Shown: piece by piece, positions 1 to 6,517 of the stretch
Layout: the number at the start of each line of letters is the position of its first letter
Numbering within the stretch: the first letter of the stretch is position 1
Assembly (NCBI GenBank): GCA_016201085.1
Contig: JACQDO010000104.1
Coordinates: 1 to 17,608, forward strand
Source of the DNA: Hyphomicrobiales bacterium
GTDB taxonomy: Bacteria; Pseudomonadota; Alphaproteobacteria; Rhizobiales; Xanthobacteraceae
DNA length: 17,608 nt
Direction of reading: 5' to 3'
Notes under the pieces: model-generated
The model's input: the letters and a program-made list of their open reading frames with translations, nothing else
What the model was told of the DNA's origin: nothing
Databases searched by the model: none
Translations under genes and position numbers: made by a program

Positions 1-1
1 G

Positions 2-391
2 AGCGATTTCGCGGCGAACATGCGGCAGGCGGAGGAATTTCTCGAAATCTACCGTTCGCGCGCCAAACTCATCGTTACGACGCTGCTGCATTGCGCGCTG
101 CCGGCGATCGCCATGGGCATTCCGGTCGTGCCCTTCTATCCGCTCAACAACGAGACGGCGCACGCCTCCGACCGCGAAAGATTTTCCTCGCTTGAGGGCC
201 TTAGTCGCGTTTATCGGTTTGAGGAGATCGACCATGTCGACTGGAACCCCGCGCCCATCGACGTCGGCGGCATCAAGCTCAAGATTTTCGATCGCTTCTA
301 CGAGATGGCGATGCGGTGGCACCTCGCCCCGCCACCCCCGCTCGGACCCATCGCGCCGCCGAGCACGTTGCCGCCGCGAGTAACTCCGTAA
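2..391 (+). CDS. Polysaccharide pyruvyltransferase-like protein, C-terminal part (5' end outside window)
   Basis: The reading frame is open from the window edge to the TAA at 389-391, so only the last 129 codons are present. The segment with TTLLHCALPAIAMGIPVVPF resembles the C-terminal donor-binding region of the polysaccharide pyruvyltransferase family, in which an invariant His sits in a T-x-L-H-x-A-x-P-A-x-A-x-G-x-P pattern. It is followed by a conserved-looking DRERFSSLEGL stretch and a DW pair. Family members transfer pyruvate ketals, or act as glycosyltransferase-like enzymes, on cell-surface polysaccharides in the cytoplasm. The tail is Pro-rich (residues about 103 to 126 of the visible part) and probably disordered. 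The next gene is convergent and also acts on glycans, so this looks like the edge of a polysaccharide locus. The exact substrate cannot be told, and a GT-B glycosyltransferase is a possible alternative. Confidence 0.62.
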   Translation, partial: SDFAANMRQAEEFLEIYRSRAKLIVTTLLHCALPAIAMGIPVVPFYPLNNETAHASDRERFSSLEGLSRVYRFEEIDHVDWNPAPIDVGGIKLKIFDRFYEMAMRWHLAPPPPLGPIAPPSTLPPRVTP

Positions 392-495
392 TTTTTTCAA
401 TGATGCAGTGCAGAGCCCTGCGCCGACCGATGGAATCGAAGGGCTATATCTTTTCGACGACGGGCCTATACCCGCGGCCAAGTTAGAGGCACGGG

Positions 496-1335
496 CTAAA
501 GCAAATCATTCGGCAGTTTTATCCAATCGTCCGGCATGAGGTCGGACACGGACCGGTTGTTTTTGAACCATTTTTCCGGAGCGATAACGATTTTATCCGG
601 GGCAGCCGAAAGCCAAGCTCCCCACCAGCTGTAACTACTGTTTGCAATAATGAAATGCTTACATCTCGTCATCAGTCGCATGTCATGCACGCCTGGTTTA
701 TCTTTGTTGCAATCGACGAAGACGCAAGGCGCGTCAGGCTTTATATTCTCACGGGCCCAATCCAAATCGTCTGAAAATACGAAAAAGGTCGGCTGCGAAA
801 GCCTTTCCTTGAGCAATCGAATCCCTTCGCCGTAGTATTCGGCCGGACAAACGCCAAAGATACTGTTCACGTACGGATCGGTCCAATAGTCGGCCCGGCG
901 CACGTGAATACAAACCGAACACGACTCCTCAATGCGCTTCATCGTTGATGTGTTGGCAGGGTTGGGCGGCGAGGTCATGGAAAACTCACGCAGCAGAACG
1001 GATCTGATGTCGCTGAAATACTTCCAGCTCTGCCAGAATCCTCTCAAATAGATATTACCCTTGAGAAGAAACACGTCGCCGGAAAATCCCACCTGTCTAT
1101 CATCCACTGTCGTAAACAGCATCCGCTTGTGCGGCCAGGTCATGGGCGCGAATCGGCGCAACAACGATTGGGTCGATTCCCGTAAAGCCATTTTGTCTAA
1201 GAAATTCAACCGCGCAGCTTGAATGGCCAGTCGGTCAAGCTCATAGCGTCGCACGCGAGCTTTCCTATAGAAGTCCAAATCCAGTTTGAGAGGCGCATTG
1301 TTTCGAATGGCGAGCGTGCGGAATACGTTCCACAA
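496..1335 (-). CDS. Alpha-1,2-fucosyltransferase-like (GT11) protein lacking its N-terminal motif, possibly a pseudogene
   Basis: This is a glycosyltransferase family 11 protein, a group that adds fucose from GDP-fucose to surface glycans. Visible family signatures are the LKLDLDFY segment (about residues 16-23), YLRGFWQSWKYF (about 96-107), the GDP-fucose motif HVRRADY (144-150), FFVFSDD (184-190) and NSSYSWWGAWL (232-242) followed by the IAPEKWF block. The open frame begins at a TTG immediately after an in-frame TAG (1338-1336). Typical members begin 10 to 20 residues earlier with a GGLGNQ-type glycine-rich loop. Here only a blurred trace (WNVF) remains. An ATG at 1351 in another frame reads M-Q-A-K-L before diverging, which fits a small deletion or frameshift at about 1335-1345. 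No Shine-Dalgarno sequence precedes the TTG. The gene looks richer in A and T than its neighbours, hinting at horizontal transfer. The family call is firm; function is doubtful. Confidence 0.75.
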   Translation of the reverse strand: MWNVFRTLAIRNNAPLKLDLDFYRKARVRRYELDRLAIQAARLNFLDKMALRESTQSLLRRFAPMTWPHKRMLFTTVDDRQVGFSGDVFLLKGNIYLRGFWQSWKYFSDIRSVLLREFSMTSPPNPANTSTMKRIEESCSVCIHVRRADYWTDPYVNSIFGVCPAEYYGEGIRLLKERLSQPTFFVFSDDLDWARENIKPDAPCVFVDCNKDKPGVHDMRLMTRCKHFIIANSSYSWWGAWLSAAPDKIVIAPEKWFKNNRSVSDLMPDDWIKLPNDLL

Positions 1336-1351
1336 CTAGCTTGGCTTGCAT

Positions 1352-1653
1352 CCGATGAAGTTCGAGCTGAAGGTGGCGCCGGATTCAGAATCCAATATGT
1401 AATCGTAGCACTGAAAGGGCAAATAGCGGTTATTGGTCCACAGCGGCCACCGAGGCCGACGGCATTTGTCTACTTGTCGTTGAATCCGGCGCCTGGCAAA
1501 GCGTGGCGAATGGCAAACCAGTCTCGACCACCGCATGCGGGAAAAACGGTCGCGCCCGCAGCCTAAAGCAAAAGGCTAGACAGCACGCCGACAAGGATGG
1601 CCGCCTTGTGTAGCCTCGCCTCGACCGCGCGACTCGCCATGCCGCAACATTGC
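1352..1653. other. Intergenic stretch without a recognised gene; possible gene remnant
   Basis: About 300 bases separate the fucosyltransferase-like gene from the end of the beta-helix reading frame. A 66-codon minus-strand frame (1536-1336) runs straight into the TAG that precedes the fucosyltransferase. Its last part, around LPFQCYDYILDSESG, looks protein-like, so this may be the remnant of a gene whose end became joined to the fucosyltransferase. I do not recognise the family. A weak five-base-pair hairpin (AGCCT/AGGCT) sits at about 1560-1577. No promoter, tRNA or insertion-sequence end was seen. Confidence 0.3.
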
Positions 1654-2892
1654 CTACTGCCGCGGCAGCGTCGATGTCGGCGCCGCGCTAGCGCCGCGGA
1701 TCACGTTGTTGCCGTAGGATGTGACGGTGCCGCCGCCGGTGATGGCGAGCTTTTGCCCGGTGCCGATCAGGCTGGACGCCGACAGATACGCGGCGCCGCC
1801 CTGGGCGGACTGCACCGCGAAGCTGGTATGGGTTTCAAACGTCGTGCGGTCGATGACCGCGGTGTTGGCGGCACCACCGGCGCCCTGCACGTTCACGCCG
1901 CCGGCGTTACGGCTAATGACGCTATCCTGCAACAAGAGCTTCGTGCCGCTGGTACCGACCAGATTGATGCCATTGCCGGTGAAGCCGTGGATCGAGCTGC
2001 GGCGAATGACCACGCTACCGCTGCCGATGATGTTGACGCCGTGCACGCCGCTTCCCTGGCCTTCGATATCGATGCCTTGCAGGACGATCTTATCGTTGAC
2101 GCCGGCATTGACGGTAATGCCATTGCACGCCGCCACCTGCACGCCGGCGGTGCCGGCCACACAGAGGATGGATATCGACTTCGCGATAGTCACGACGCCA
2201 AAGTTGGAGCCATCCATGCAATTGATCTCGCCGCCAGCCGCGGTCTTGGACAGCGCGCCGGCGAAGGTCGAACATGGCGCCACCAGGGTGCAATCGTTGC
2301 TGTCGCTGCCGGCGCCGGAAACCCAGGTCTGCGAGGCTAGCGGCGCGCTACCGCCGGAATTGACCGTGAGCGCGGCATTCCGGGTCTGATCGCCTTGACC
2401 ATTCGTGGTGTTGGCGAAACTGACGGTAGCGTTGTAGCCGCCGATCGGCAGGCTGTTGGCGTTCGAATTGACCGTAAAGGTTATCGTCGTCGGCGAAGTG
2501 GTCAGGGTGCCGGATGCCGACGATGCGCTGAGCCAGCTCGGCAGCCCGGTGATCGAATACCCGATCACGCCGCTATTGGTGCTCAGCTGATACTGGAACG
2601 ACGCGGGCGAAAAAGGGCCGCCGGGATTCCCCACGCTCGCCATGTTGGTCGCCGGAGTGACCTGGAGAACCGCCGCATCATCGACCACCAGTACGGCGCC
2701 GATCGTCAATGCCGTCGTGCTGCTGGTCGTATCGTTGAATACGATCGTCGCCGTGTAAATTCCCGGCGACAGAGCGTTGGCATTCGAATTGACGGTAAAG
2801 CTCACCGGCGTCCCGCCGGTTGTCGCGGTGCCGGAGGTCGATGACGGGGTCAGCCAGGTTGGAACGCCGGTGATGGAGTAATTCTGCGACAC
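1654..2892 (-). CDS. C-terminal part of the broken S8 protease: BACON/Ig-like repeats plus right-handed beta-helix domain
   Basis: The open frame is 412 codons from a GTG at 2892. That GTG lies inside a domain and gives no signal peptide, so it is unlikely to be a true start. Reading the same frame further upstream to about 3045 gives the end of the subtilase domain (PRIRLDAALAAL) and the start of the first repeat. Order of parts: repeat 1 (to residue 73), repeat 2 (about 74-178), then the beta-helix domain (about 183-412). The beta-helix domain has an opening TWVSGAGSDSNDC/APC motif, short degenerate rungs rich in G, V, I and N (GVNIIGSGSVVIRRSSIHGF) and an ending YGNNVIRGASAA. It is closely similar to the 257-residue neighbour at 4657-5430. 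Right-handed beta-helices commonly bind or cleave polysaccharides, but no catalytic site is recognisable here. As an independent gene it would be cytoplasmic and truncated; as part of the protease it would be an exported C-terminal module. Confidence 0.8.
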   Translation of the reverse strand: MSQNYSITGVPTWLTPSSTSGTATTGGTPVSFTVNSNANALSPGIYTATIVFNDTTSSTTALTIGAVLVVDDAAVLQVTPATNMASVGNPGGPFSPASFQYQLSTNSGVIGYSITGLPSWLSASSASGTLTTSPTTITFTVNSNANSLPIGGYNATVSFANTTNGQGDQTRNAALTVNSGGSAPLASQTWVSGAGSDSNDCTLVAPCSTFAGALSKTAAGGEINCMDGSNFGVVTIAKSISILCVAGTAGVQVAACNGITVNAGVNDKIVLQGIDIEGQGSGVHGVNIIGSGSVVIRRSSIHGFTGNGINLVGTSGTKLLLQDSVISRNAGGVNVQGAGGAANTAVIDRTTFETHTSFAVQSAQGGAAYLSASSLIGTGQKLAITGGGTVTSYGNNVIRGASAAPTSTLPRQ

Positions 2893-2991
2893 CGGAGACG
2901 CCGTCAGCGTGTAATTGAAGGACGCAGGCGCAAACGGACCGCCCTGCGGACCGCCCGTTTGAATGTCCGTGTTTGGCGATACGGCGATCGA
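2359..2991 (-). repeat. Two tandem BACON/Ig-like protein repeats of about 105 residues
   Basis: Repeat 1 is encoded at 2991-2674 and repeat 2 at 2673-2359. Shared landmarks in order are V-x-P near the start, GGPF-PASF, then YSITGxPxWL, S-x-S-x-SGT, FTVNSNAN and GxYxAT. The YSITG-x-P-x-W-L core resembles BACON and related Ig-like adhesive domains seen in secreted bacterial proteins. They probably act as a spacer between the protease and the beta-helix domain. Confidence 0.75.
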
Positions 2992-4406
2992 GCCGGGGGC
3001 GTTGCAATTGAGGGCCGCGAGCGCGGCATCGAGACGAATGCGCGGCCCGCCACGTGCGGGGTGGCCATCGAGGTGCCGGCTGCGCAGGCGTAGAAAGCTG
3101 TCGTTGCACTGGAAATATCGGCGTACGACGACATGATATCCAAGTTGTTGGCGCCAAATTGGCAGTTCCCACCCGCCGAACCGCCCGGCGCGAGTAGCGC
3201 GACGATGGTCGCCATATTGGAGAAGGAGGAGACGACGTCGCTTTTGGTCGTCGACCCGACCGCCACCGCGCTCGAGATGCAGGCCGGATGGCTGATCGTT
3301 GTTTTATCACCATCATTGCCGGAAGCGATCGCGGTCAGCACGCCGGCGGCCCGTAAATTGTCAATCGATGTTTTTTGTAAGTCGCTGTCGCATGCCGAGG
3401 ATGTATTCGGCCCGCCACCGAGGCTCATATTGACCGAGGCGACGTTTACGCCGGCAACCGGCGTGAGGTGCTGGTAGATATAGTCGAGGGCGCGAACCTG
3501 ATCCGAGTCGTATGAGGCGACGCACGGTGCCGCGCTCGGGTTGCAATCGCTCGCGCTGTTGAAGCGCGTGAACACCTGGATGGCGAAAATCTTGCCGTCG
3601 CGGGCCACGCCGTTGATCGGCTCGCCTGAGTTCTGGCTGGTGTTGAGGCCGGCGGCGATGCCGGCGACGTGCGTACCGTGCCAGCAAAGATTGGACGAAC
3701 CGTTGATGCAAGCGGCCGTGGTCGAGTTGGCCGAGCCACCCCCGGTTTGCGAGCTCAGGCCGTTCGGGCACAGCGACACGTTGCCGCCAAAGCCATTGGC
3801 ATTGGAAAAACAGGCCTCGGCAACCACCTTGCCGCTGAGAAATTCATGATTCGACTGCACCCCGGTATCGAGCACCGCGACCGCCCAGCCGGCACCGGTG
3901 GCGCCGTTGCTGTAGGCCGTCGGCTGACCGATCAGCGGCACGCTCTGCAACAGCAGCGGCGGCCTGGCGCGGTCGATATTGATGCTCTTGACCTGCGGAT
4001 CGGCGGCGAGGGCTTCCAGCTCCGCGACATCCACATTGATGGCGAATCCGGGCGTGATCTCGAAACGGCTGTGCTGGCGGGTGAAGCCCTGGCCCTGACG
4101 CAGATTTCTCGCATCGCCGAAGTGCCTCGCGAGAACCGTGTCTTGTATAGCGGCGACCTGCGCTTTGGCCGTCGCGATAGCCGCCGCATCGGGCCTGGCC
4201 TGATTGGCGATGGCGGGGGCATTCAAAAGCACGATCACGCGCACTTGGCCGTTCGTCTGCGCCATCGTGGCGATCGAGCCCGCCTCCGGCGCTTTGCTCG
4301 CCAAAGCGGTTGAAACCTGTTGTGCATGTCCCAAATGGACGCCGGCGACGAGCGCGAGCGTGGTAACGCCCGCCGCAATCGCGGCACGGATATGTCGCAT
4401 CATCAT
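2904..4406 (-). CDS. Secreted subtilisin-like serine protease (S8), frame broken after the catalytic serine
   Basis: Numbering starts at the ATG at 4406, chosen over a GTG at 4463 because it puts Met-Met-Met-Arg-His directly before a hydrophobic signal peptide that ends at about GHA-QQ. The parts are an I9-type propeptide (about residues 55-155), then the S8 catalytic domain. The triad is Asp180 in VAVLDTG, His243 in HGTHVAG and Ser446 in GTSMATPHVAG, with oxyanion Asn364 in SGND. Paired cysteines in the catalytic domain fit an extracellular enzyme. After Gly454 (about 3045) the frame changes to an Arg/Pro/Ser-rich tail of 46 residues unlike any protease. The proper continuation (PRIRLDAALAAL) lies in another frame, and the roughly 40 residues normally between the two are absent. 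So this is a protease whose last helices and C-terminal modules have been cut off. Location next to the T2SS operon suggests it was an exported substrate. Confidence 0.85.
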   Translation of the reverse strand: MMMRHIRAAIAAGVTTLALVAGVHLGHAQQVSTALASKAPEAGSIATMAQTNGQVRVIVLLNAPAIANQARPDAAAIATAKAQVAAIQDTVLARHFGDARNLRQGQGFTRQHSRFEITPGFAINVDVAELEALAADPQVKSINIDRARPPLLLQSVPLIGQPTAYSNGATGAGWAVAVLDTGVQSNHEFLSGKVVAEACFSNANGFGGNVSLCPNGLSSQTGGGSANSTTAACINGSSNLCWHGTHVAGIAAGLNTSQNSGEPINGVARDGKIFAIQVFTRFNSASDCNPSAAPCVASYDSDQVRALDYIYQHLTPVAGVNVASVNMSLGGGPNTSSACDSDLQKTSIDNLRAAGVLTAIASGNDGDKTTISHPACISSAVAVGSTTKSDVVSSFSNMATIVALLAPGGSAGGNCQFGANNLDIMSSYADISSATTAFYACAAGTSMATPHVAGRAFVSMPRSRPSIATPPARSPYRQTRTFKRAVRRAVRLRLRPSITR

Positions 4407-4594
4407 GTCGATAGACCGAATCCGAGCATCGTTGCCGAACGCACTCTGGCCGAATACCGGCACAAGTTAACGACTCACCGCCCAGTTTGTTCGAGCATGC
4501 ACAAGGTAACGGCGATCGCCAAAGATGTACCGGTCAATCTGCCGGTGGTCCTCAGCGAATCGTCGTGGCTTGCAGCTAATCGCATATGCGGAAA

Positions 4595-4629
4595 CCCTGC
4601 AACAACCCCCTTTCGGGGTCGTTGCAGGG
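4595..4629 (-). terminator. Hairpin terminator of the 257-residue beta-helix gene
   Basis: A near-perfect inverted repeat: CCCTGCAAC (4595-4603) pairs with GTTGCAGGG (4621-4629), and ACCCC (4605-4609) with GGGGT (4615-4619), around a five-base loop with one A/C mismatch. It lies 28 bases past the stop at 4657. On the minus strand it is followed by only a short T run (TTTCC), so Rho-independent termination may be imperfect. Confidence 0.75.
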
Positions 4630-4656
4630 TCGGGAACGCACAAAGATCGAATTCGC

Positions 4657-5430
4657 CTACTGCAACGGCAACGCCGGCGGCAACGCCGCGCTGGCTCCGC
4701 GAATGACGTTATTGCCGTAGGTCTGGATGGCGCCGGTTCCGGAGAGGACGACTTTCGTACCGGTGCCGATCAAATTCGATAGCGACATGACCCCGGTGCC
4801 GCCTTGGGCAATTTGGAACGCGAAGTTCGTGTGGGTCTCGATCGTCACACGGTCGATAGTCCCTGTACTGGCAACGCCGCCAGAGCCCTGCACATTGACA
4901 CCGCCGCCATTATTGGAAATGACGGAATCCTGCACCAAGACCTTAGCGCCGGCGACCGAGTTGACTAGATTGACGCCATTGCCTGAGAAGTGGTGGATCG
5001 TGCAACGGCGGATGATCACGTTGCCGCCGGTGAGTATATTCACGCCGTGCAAACCAGTCCCCAAACCTTCGATATCGAGACCGATGAGGATGACTTCGTC
5101 GGTCGCATTGGGAACATTCACATTGATTGCGCTGGAGCCGCCGCTAATGAGAACGCCCGCTTCGACGAATTCAGCGCGCAGCGTGATCGGCTTGGTGATG
5201 GTCACCGCGCCAAAACCGCCGGGGTCGAGTACGTCGATGGCGCCGCCCGACGCGGTCTTGGAGATGGCGCCGGCAAAGGTCTTGCACGGCGCGGTGCGGC
5301 TGCACGGATTGACGTCGTCGCCGACGCCAGAAATCCAGGTTCGCGTCGCTTGGGCGAATGCCGGTGTAACAAATGACGTGGCGGCGATAGACGTCACGGC
5401 CAGCGCAAACAAAAAGGCGAGTTTTCTCAT
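4657..5430 (-). CDS. Exported right-handed beta-helix protein (257 residues)
   Basis: The N-terminus is a clear Sec signal peptide: MRKL, a hydrophobic core, and a PAFA-QA cleavage site near residue 27. The mature part begins with TWISGVGDD-x-N-x-C and an APCKTFAGAISK segment, where Cys pairs may form a disulfide. It then runs as short beta-helix rungs such as GVNILTGGNVIIRRCTIHHF and VLVQDSVISNNGGGVNVQG and ends with YGNNVIRGASAALPPALPLQ. The ATG at 5430 is supported by GGGAGG five bases upstream. It is a clear paralogue of the C-terminal domain of the broken protease gene, and shares fold and ending with the 330-residue protein at 6518-7510. No catalytic residues can be assigned. The position after (pseudo)gspM-gspN copies suggests an extracellular T2SS substrate, perhaps glycan-binding; this is inference. 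Confidence 0.85.
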   Translation of the reverse strand: MRKLAFLFALAVTSIAATSFVTPAFAQATRTWISGVGDDVNPCSRTAPCKTFAGAISKTASGGAIDVLDPGGFGAVTITKPITLRAEFVEAGVLISGGSSAINVNVPNATDEVILIGLDIEGLGTGLHGVNILTGGNVIIRRCTIHHFSGNGVNLVNSVAGAKVLVQDSVISNNGGGVNVQGSGGVASTGTIDRVTIETHTNFAFQIAQGGTGVMSLSNLIGTGTKVVLSGTGAIQTYGNNVIRGASAALPPALPLQ

Positions 5431-5433
5431 ACG

Positions 5434-5441
5434 GCCCTCCC
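5434..5441 (-). promoter_or_regulatory. Ribosome binding site of the 257-residue beta-helix gene
   Basis: GGGAGGG lies on the minus strand just upstream of the ATG at 5430 with about five bases of spacing. It is one of the best Shine-Dalgarno matches in the window and fixes the start. The 147 bases between this gene and the gspN remnant are A/T-rich, but no convincing -35/-10 pair was found there. Confidence 0.7.
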
Positions 5442-5577
5442 ATAAGTTGATATACTTTTAGCACAGGCGCCGCGTGATAACAGCGGAATGATATAACAAT
5501 TATGTGAACCTTGCCGGACATGGATAGTATTTTCGTAAAAACCGATGGCTCTATTTTTCATCGGCGTAGCATTCCAA

Positions 5578-5987
5578 TTACAGTTGCTCATCGATTTTTT
5601 GTATGACCCGACCATTCCCGCCAGGAGATGGAACAAGTTGCTTCCCGGGCACCGGAAGACGCAGCGTCTCGAGTTGTCGCTCTTTCTCAAGCGTCGCTTC
5701 GCGCGCCTTGACCGAACGAAGAATCCAGCCTGCATGACCCTCCCCGATTCGCAGACGAACGACGTTATGCGTCGATTGATCGAGAAATATGCCGAAACCT
5801 TCGGTTTCGCCGACCACGGTTCCGACCAACACAAGGTTCGGATGCTGCGGCGTGGGGGGAGCGTTTACAACCCTTGGTTGAGCTACTCATCGGGCGACGT
5901 CGCCGCCAGCGTCACCGTTTGCGCGGCCCCGATAAGGCAAAGCCCAGTTATCGCTCCGCAGAGGACTTGGGCGGGCCGGCGCTTCAT
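5578..5987 (-). pseudogene. Decayed second copy of the gspN-like gene, internally deleted
   Basis: The copy starts at the ATG at 5987 (ATGA overlap with the gspM remnant), as in the intact pair. It encodes MKRRPAQVLCGAITGLCLIG, matching the signal peptide of the intact protein, then stops at a TAG (5885-5883) after ATSPDE. Homology resumes in another frame at about 5880 with VVNAPPTPQHPNLVLVGTVVG and continues as the HR-like domain (VVRLRIGEGHAGWILRSV, then LETLRLPVPG) to the TAA at 5578. The linker carrying NPLWAIPLGSLAGTRERPIFS in the intact gene is missing, so roughly 150 bases were deleted out of frame. An 84-codon piece (5832-5578) still encodes an uninterrupted HR-like domain, but it lacks a signal peptide. 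Confidence 0.85.
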
Positions 5988-6331
5988 TTTGTCCCCTTCC
6001 ATTGACCCGTCCGGGATCCGCACGCGGGCGTTACCCGCGACGGTAGACTTTGCGGCGCCTGCACGACCAGCTGGTCGACAAACAAGAACGGCATTCCGGC
6101 TTCCAGGTCGTAGAGCAATTTCTGCAGGTTGGCCTGCTCCATCATCTCGCAACCGATCGGCAAAGTTATATAACCATCTTTGGCTTTCGGCCGCCGCAAG
6201 TTCACCGGCGAAGACTGCACGCTGCCGCCAACTTGCGCGATGGCGCCCGCTACCCACTGCAAAAGCGCGGCGTCACCTAGCGCTAGCGTGACATTGCCGA
6301 TGAATATGGTCTCAGGCGGATAGTAGGTCAA
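5984..6331 (-). pseudogene. Decayed second copy of gspM, 3' half only
   Basis: Encodes a near-copy of residues 80-187 of the intact GspM at 8296-8859. Shared strings include VAGAIAQVGGSVQSS, LLYDLEAG (LYDLEAG in the intact copy) and FLFVDQLVVQ, and both end GQWKGTK. The N-terminal cytoplasmic and membrane-spanning half is absent; an in-frame TAG lies just upstream of the first codons. The tail between QAPQ and GQWKGTK is out of frame relative to the intact gene, showing small indels. A one-codon insertion (EMMEQ for EMEQ) is also visible. Without the membrane anchor it cannot act as GspM. Confidence 0.87.
5985..6320. repeat. Diverged direct repeat of 8297-8625 (gspM 3' end and gspN 5' end)
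   Basis: The two segments align over their whole length in the same orientation at nucleotide level, with the copies about 2.3 kb apart. The longest exact match I found by eye is 35 bases (6058-6092 against 8379-8413), and 5986-6008 against 8298-8320 is another of 23 bases. Retained DNA-level identity implies a fairly recent duplication. Confidence 0.85.
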
Positions 6332-6473
6332 TTTTAGCTATCAATTCTCAGCGTCTCGAAATGCATGGGCGAACGGTTGCATTACTCAGTCCTGCATAAG
6401 TACCACAACGTGATCAAAACAATTGCGAAGGAAATGCGGCCTCGGCAGCCACCGATTGTCGCACAAAAACGCT

Positions 6474-6505
6474 GCGCCCCGGGCGACCGAGGTCACCCGG
6501 GGCGC
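6474..6505 (-). terminator. Rho-independent terminator of the 330-residue beta-helix gene
   Basis: A perfect ten-base-pair G/C stem: GCGCCCCGGG (6474-6483) with CCCGGGGCGC (6496-6505). A further GAC/GTC inner stem lies in the loop. It starts 12 bases past the stop at 6518. On the minus strand it is followed by AGCGTTTTTG, giving the T run expected of an intrinsic terminator. Confidence 0.88.
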
Positions 6506-6517
6506 CAGACTGCAACA

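Larger units (their letters stand above)
1654..4406 (-). pseudogene. Full-length S8 protease / repeat / beta-helix gene disrupted by a deletion-frameshift
   Basis: The frames 4406-2904 and 2892-1654 join into one protein logic: signal peptide, propeptide, S8 domain, two BACON-like repeats and a beta-helix domain, about 920 residues in total. The change of frame lies near 3045. Residues expected between GTSMATPHVAG and PRIRLDAAL are missing, so a deletion explains the break better than a single-base error. No slippery heptamer was seen at the site. A sequencing or assembly error is unlikely to remove about 40 codons but cannot be excluded. Confidence 0.65.

Noticed and set aside
391..495. A bidirectional terminator between the convergent polysaccharide genes
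   Set aside because: Only short imperfect stems (CGGG/CCCG and GCCCT/AGGGC) without T runs were found.
1597..2389. Long plus-strand open frames (up to 247 codons) opposite the beta-helix region
   Set aside because: They mirror the repeat-rich minus-strand coding sequence and lack a ribosome binding site or protein-like composition.
2359..2991. DNA-level tandem repeat or CRISPR-like array
   Set aside because: There are only two units of about 315 bases, similar at protein level and with no spacer pattern; they are protein domain repeats.
3030..3060. Programmed ribosomal frameshift joining the protease and beta-helix frames
   Set aside because: No slippery heptamer was seen, and about 40 residues of the protease domain are missing, which slippage would not explain.
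2678..3316. A 212-codon minus-strand frame spanning the protease break
   Set aside because: It is the third, Arg-rich frame; both homology-bearing frames on the same strand differ from it.
4511..4520. GGCGATCGCC palindrome resembling a HIP1-type element or operator
   Set aside because: It occurs alone, has no paired site or promoter context, and is expected by chance in GC-rich DNA.
4727..5461. A 244-codon plus-strand frame opposite the 257-residue beta-helix gene
   Set aside because: The minus-strand frame has a signal peptide, ribosome binding site, terminator and paralogues; the plus frame has none.
5431..5577. A promoter for the 257-residue beta-helix gene in the A/T-rich upstream gap
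   Set aside because: CATAAT- and TATATC-like boxes exist but none has a credible -35 box at 16 to 18 bases.
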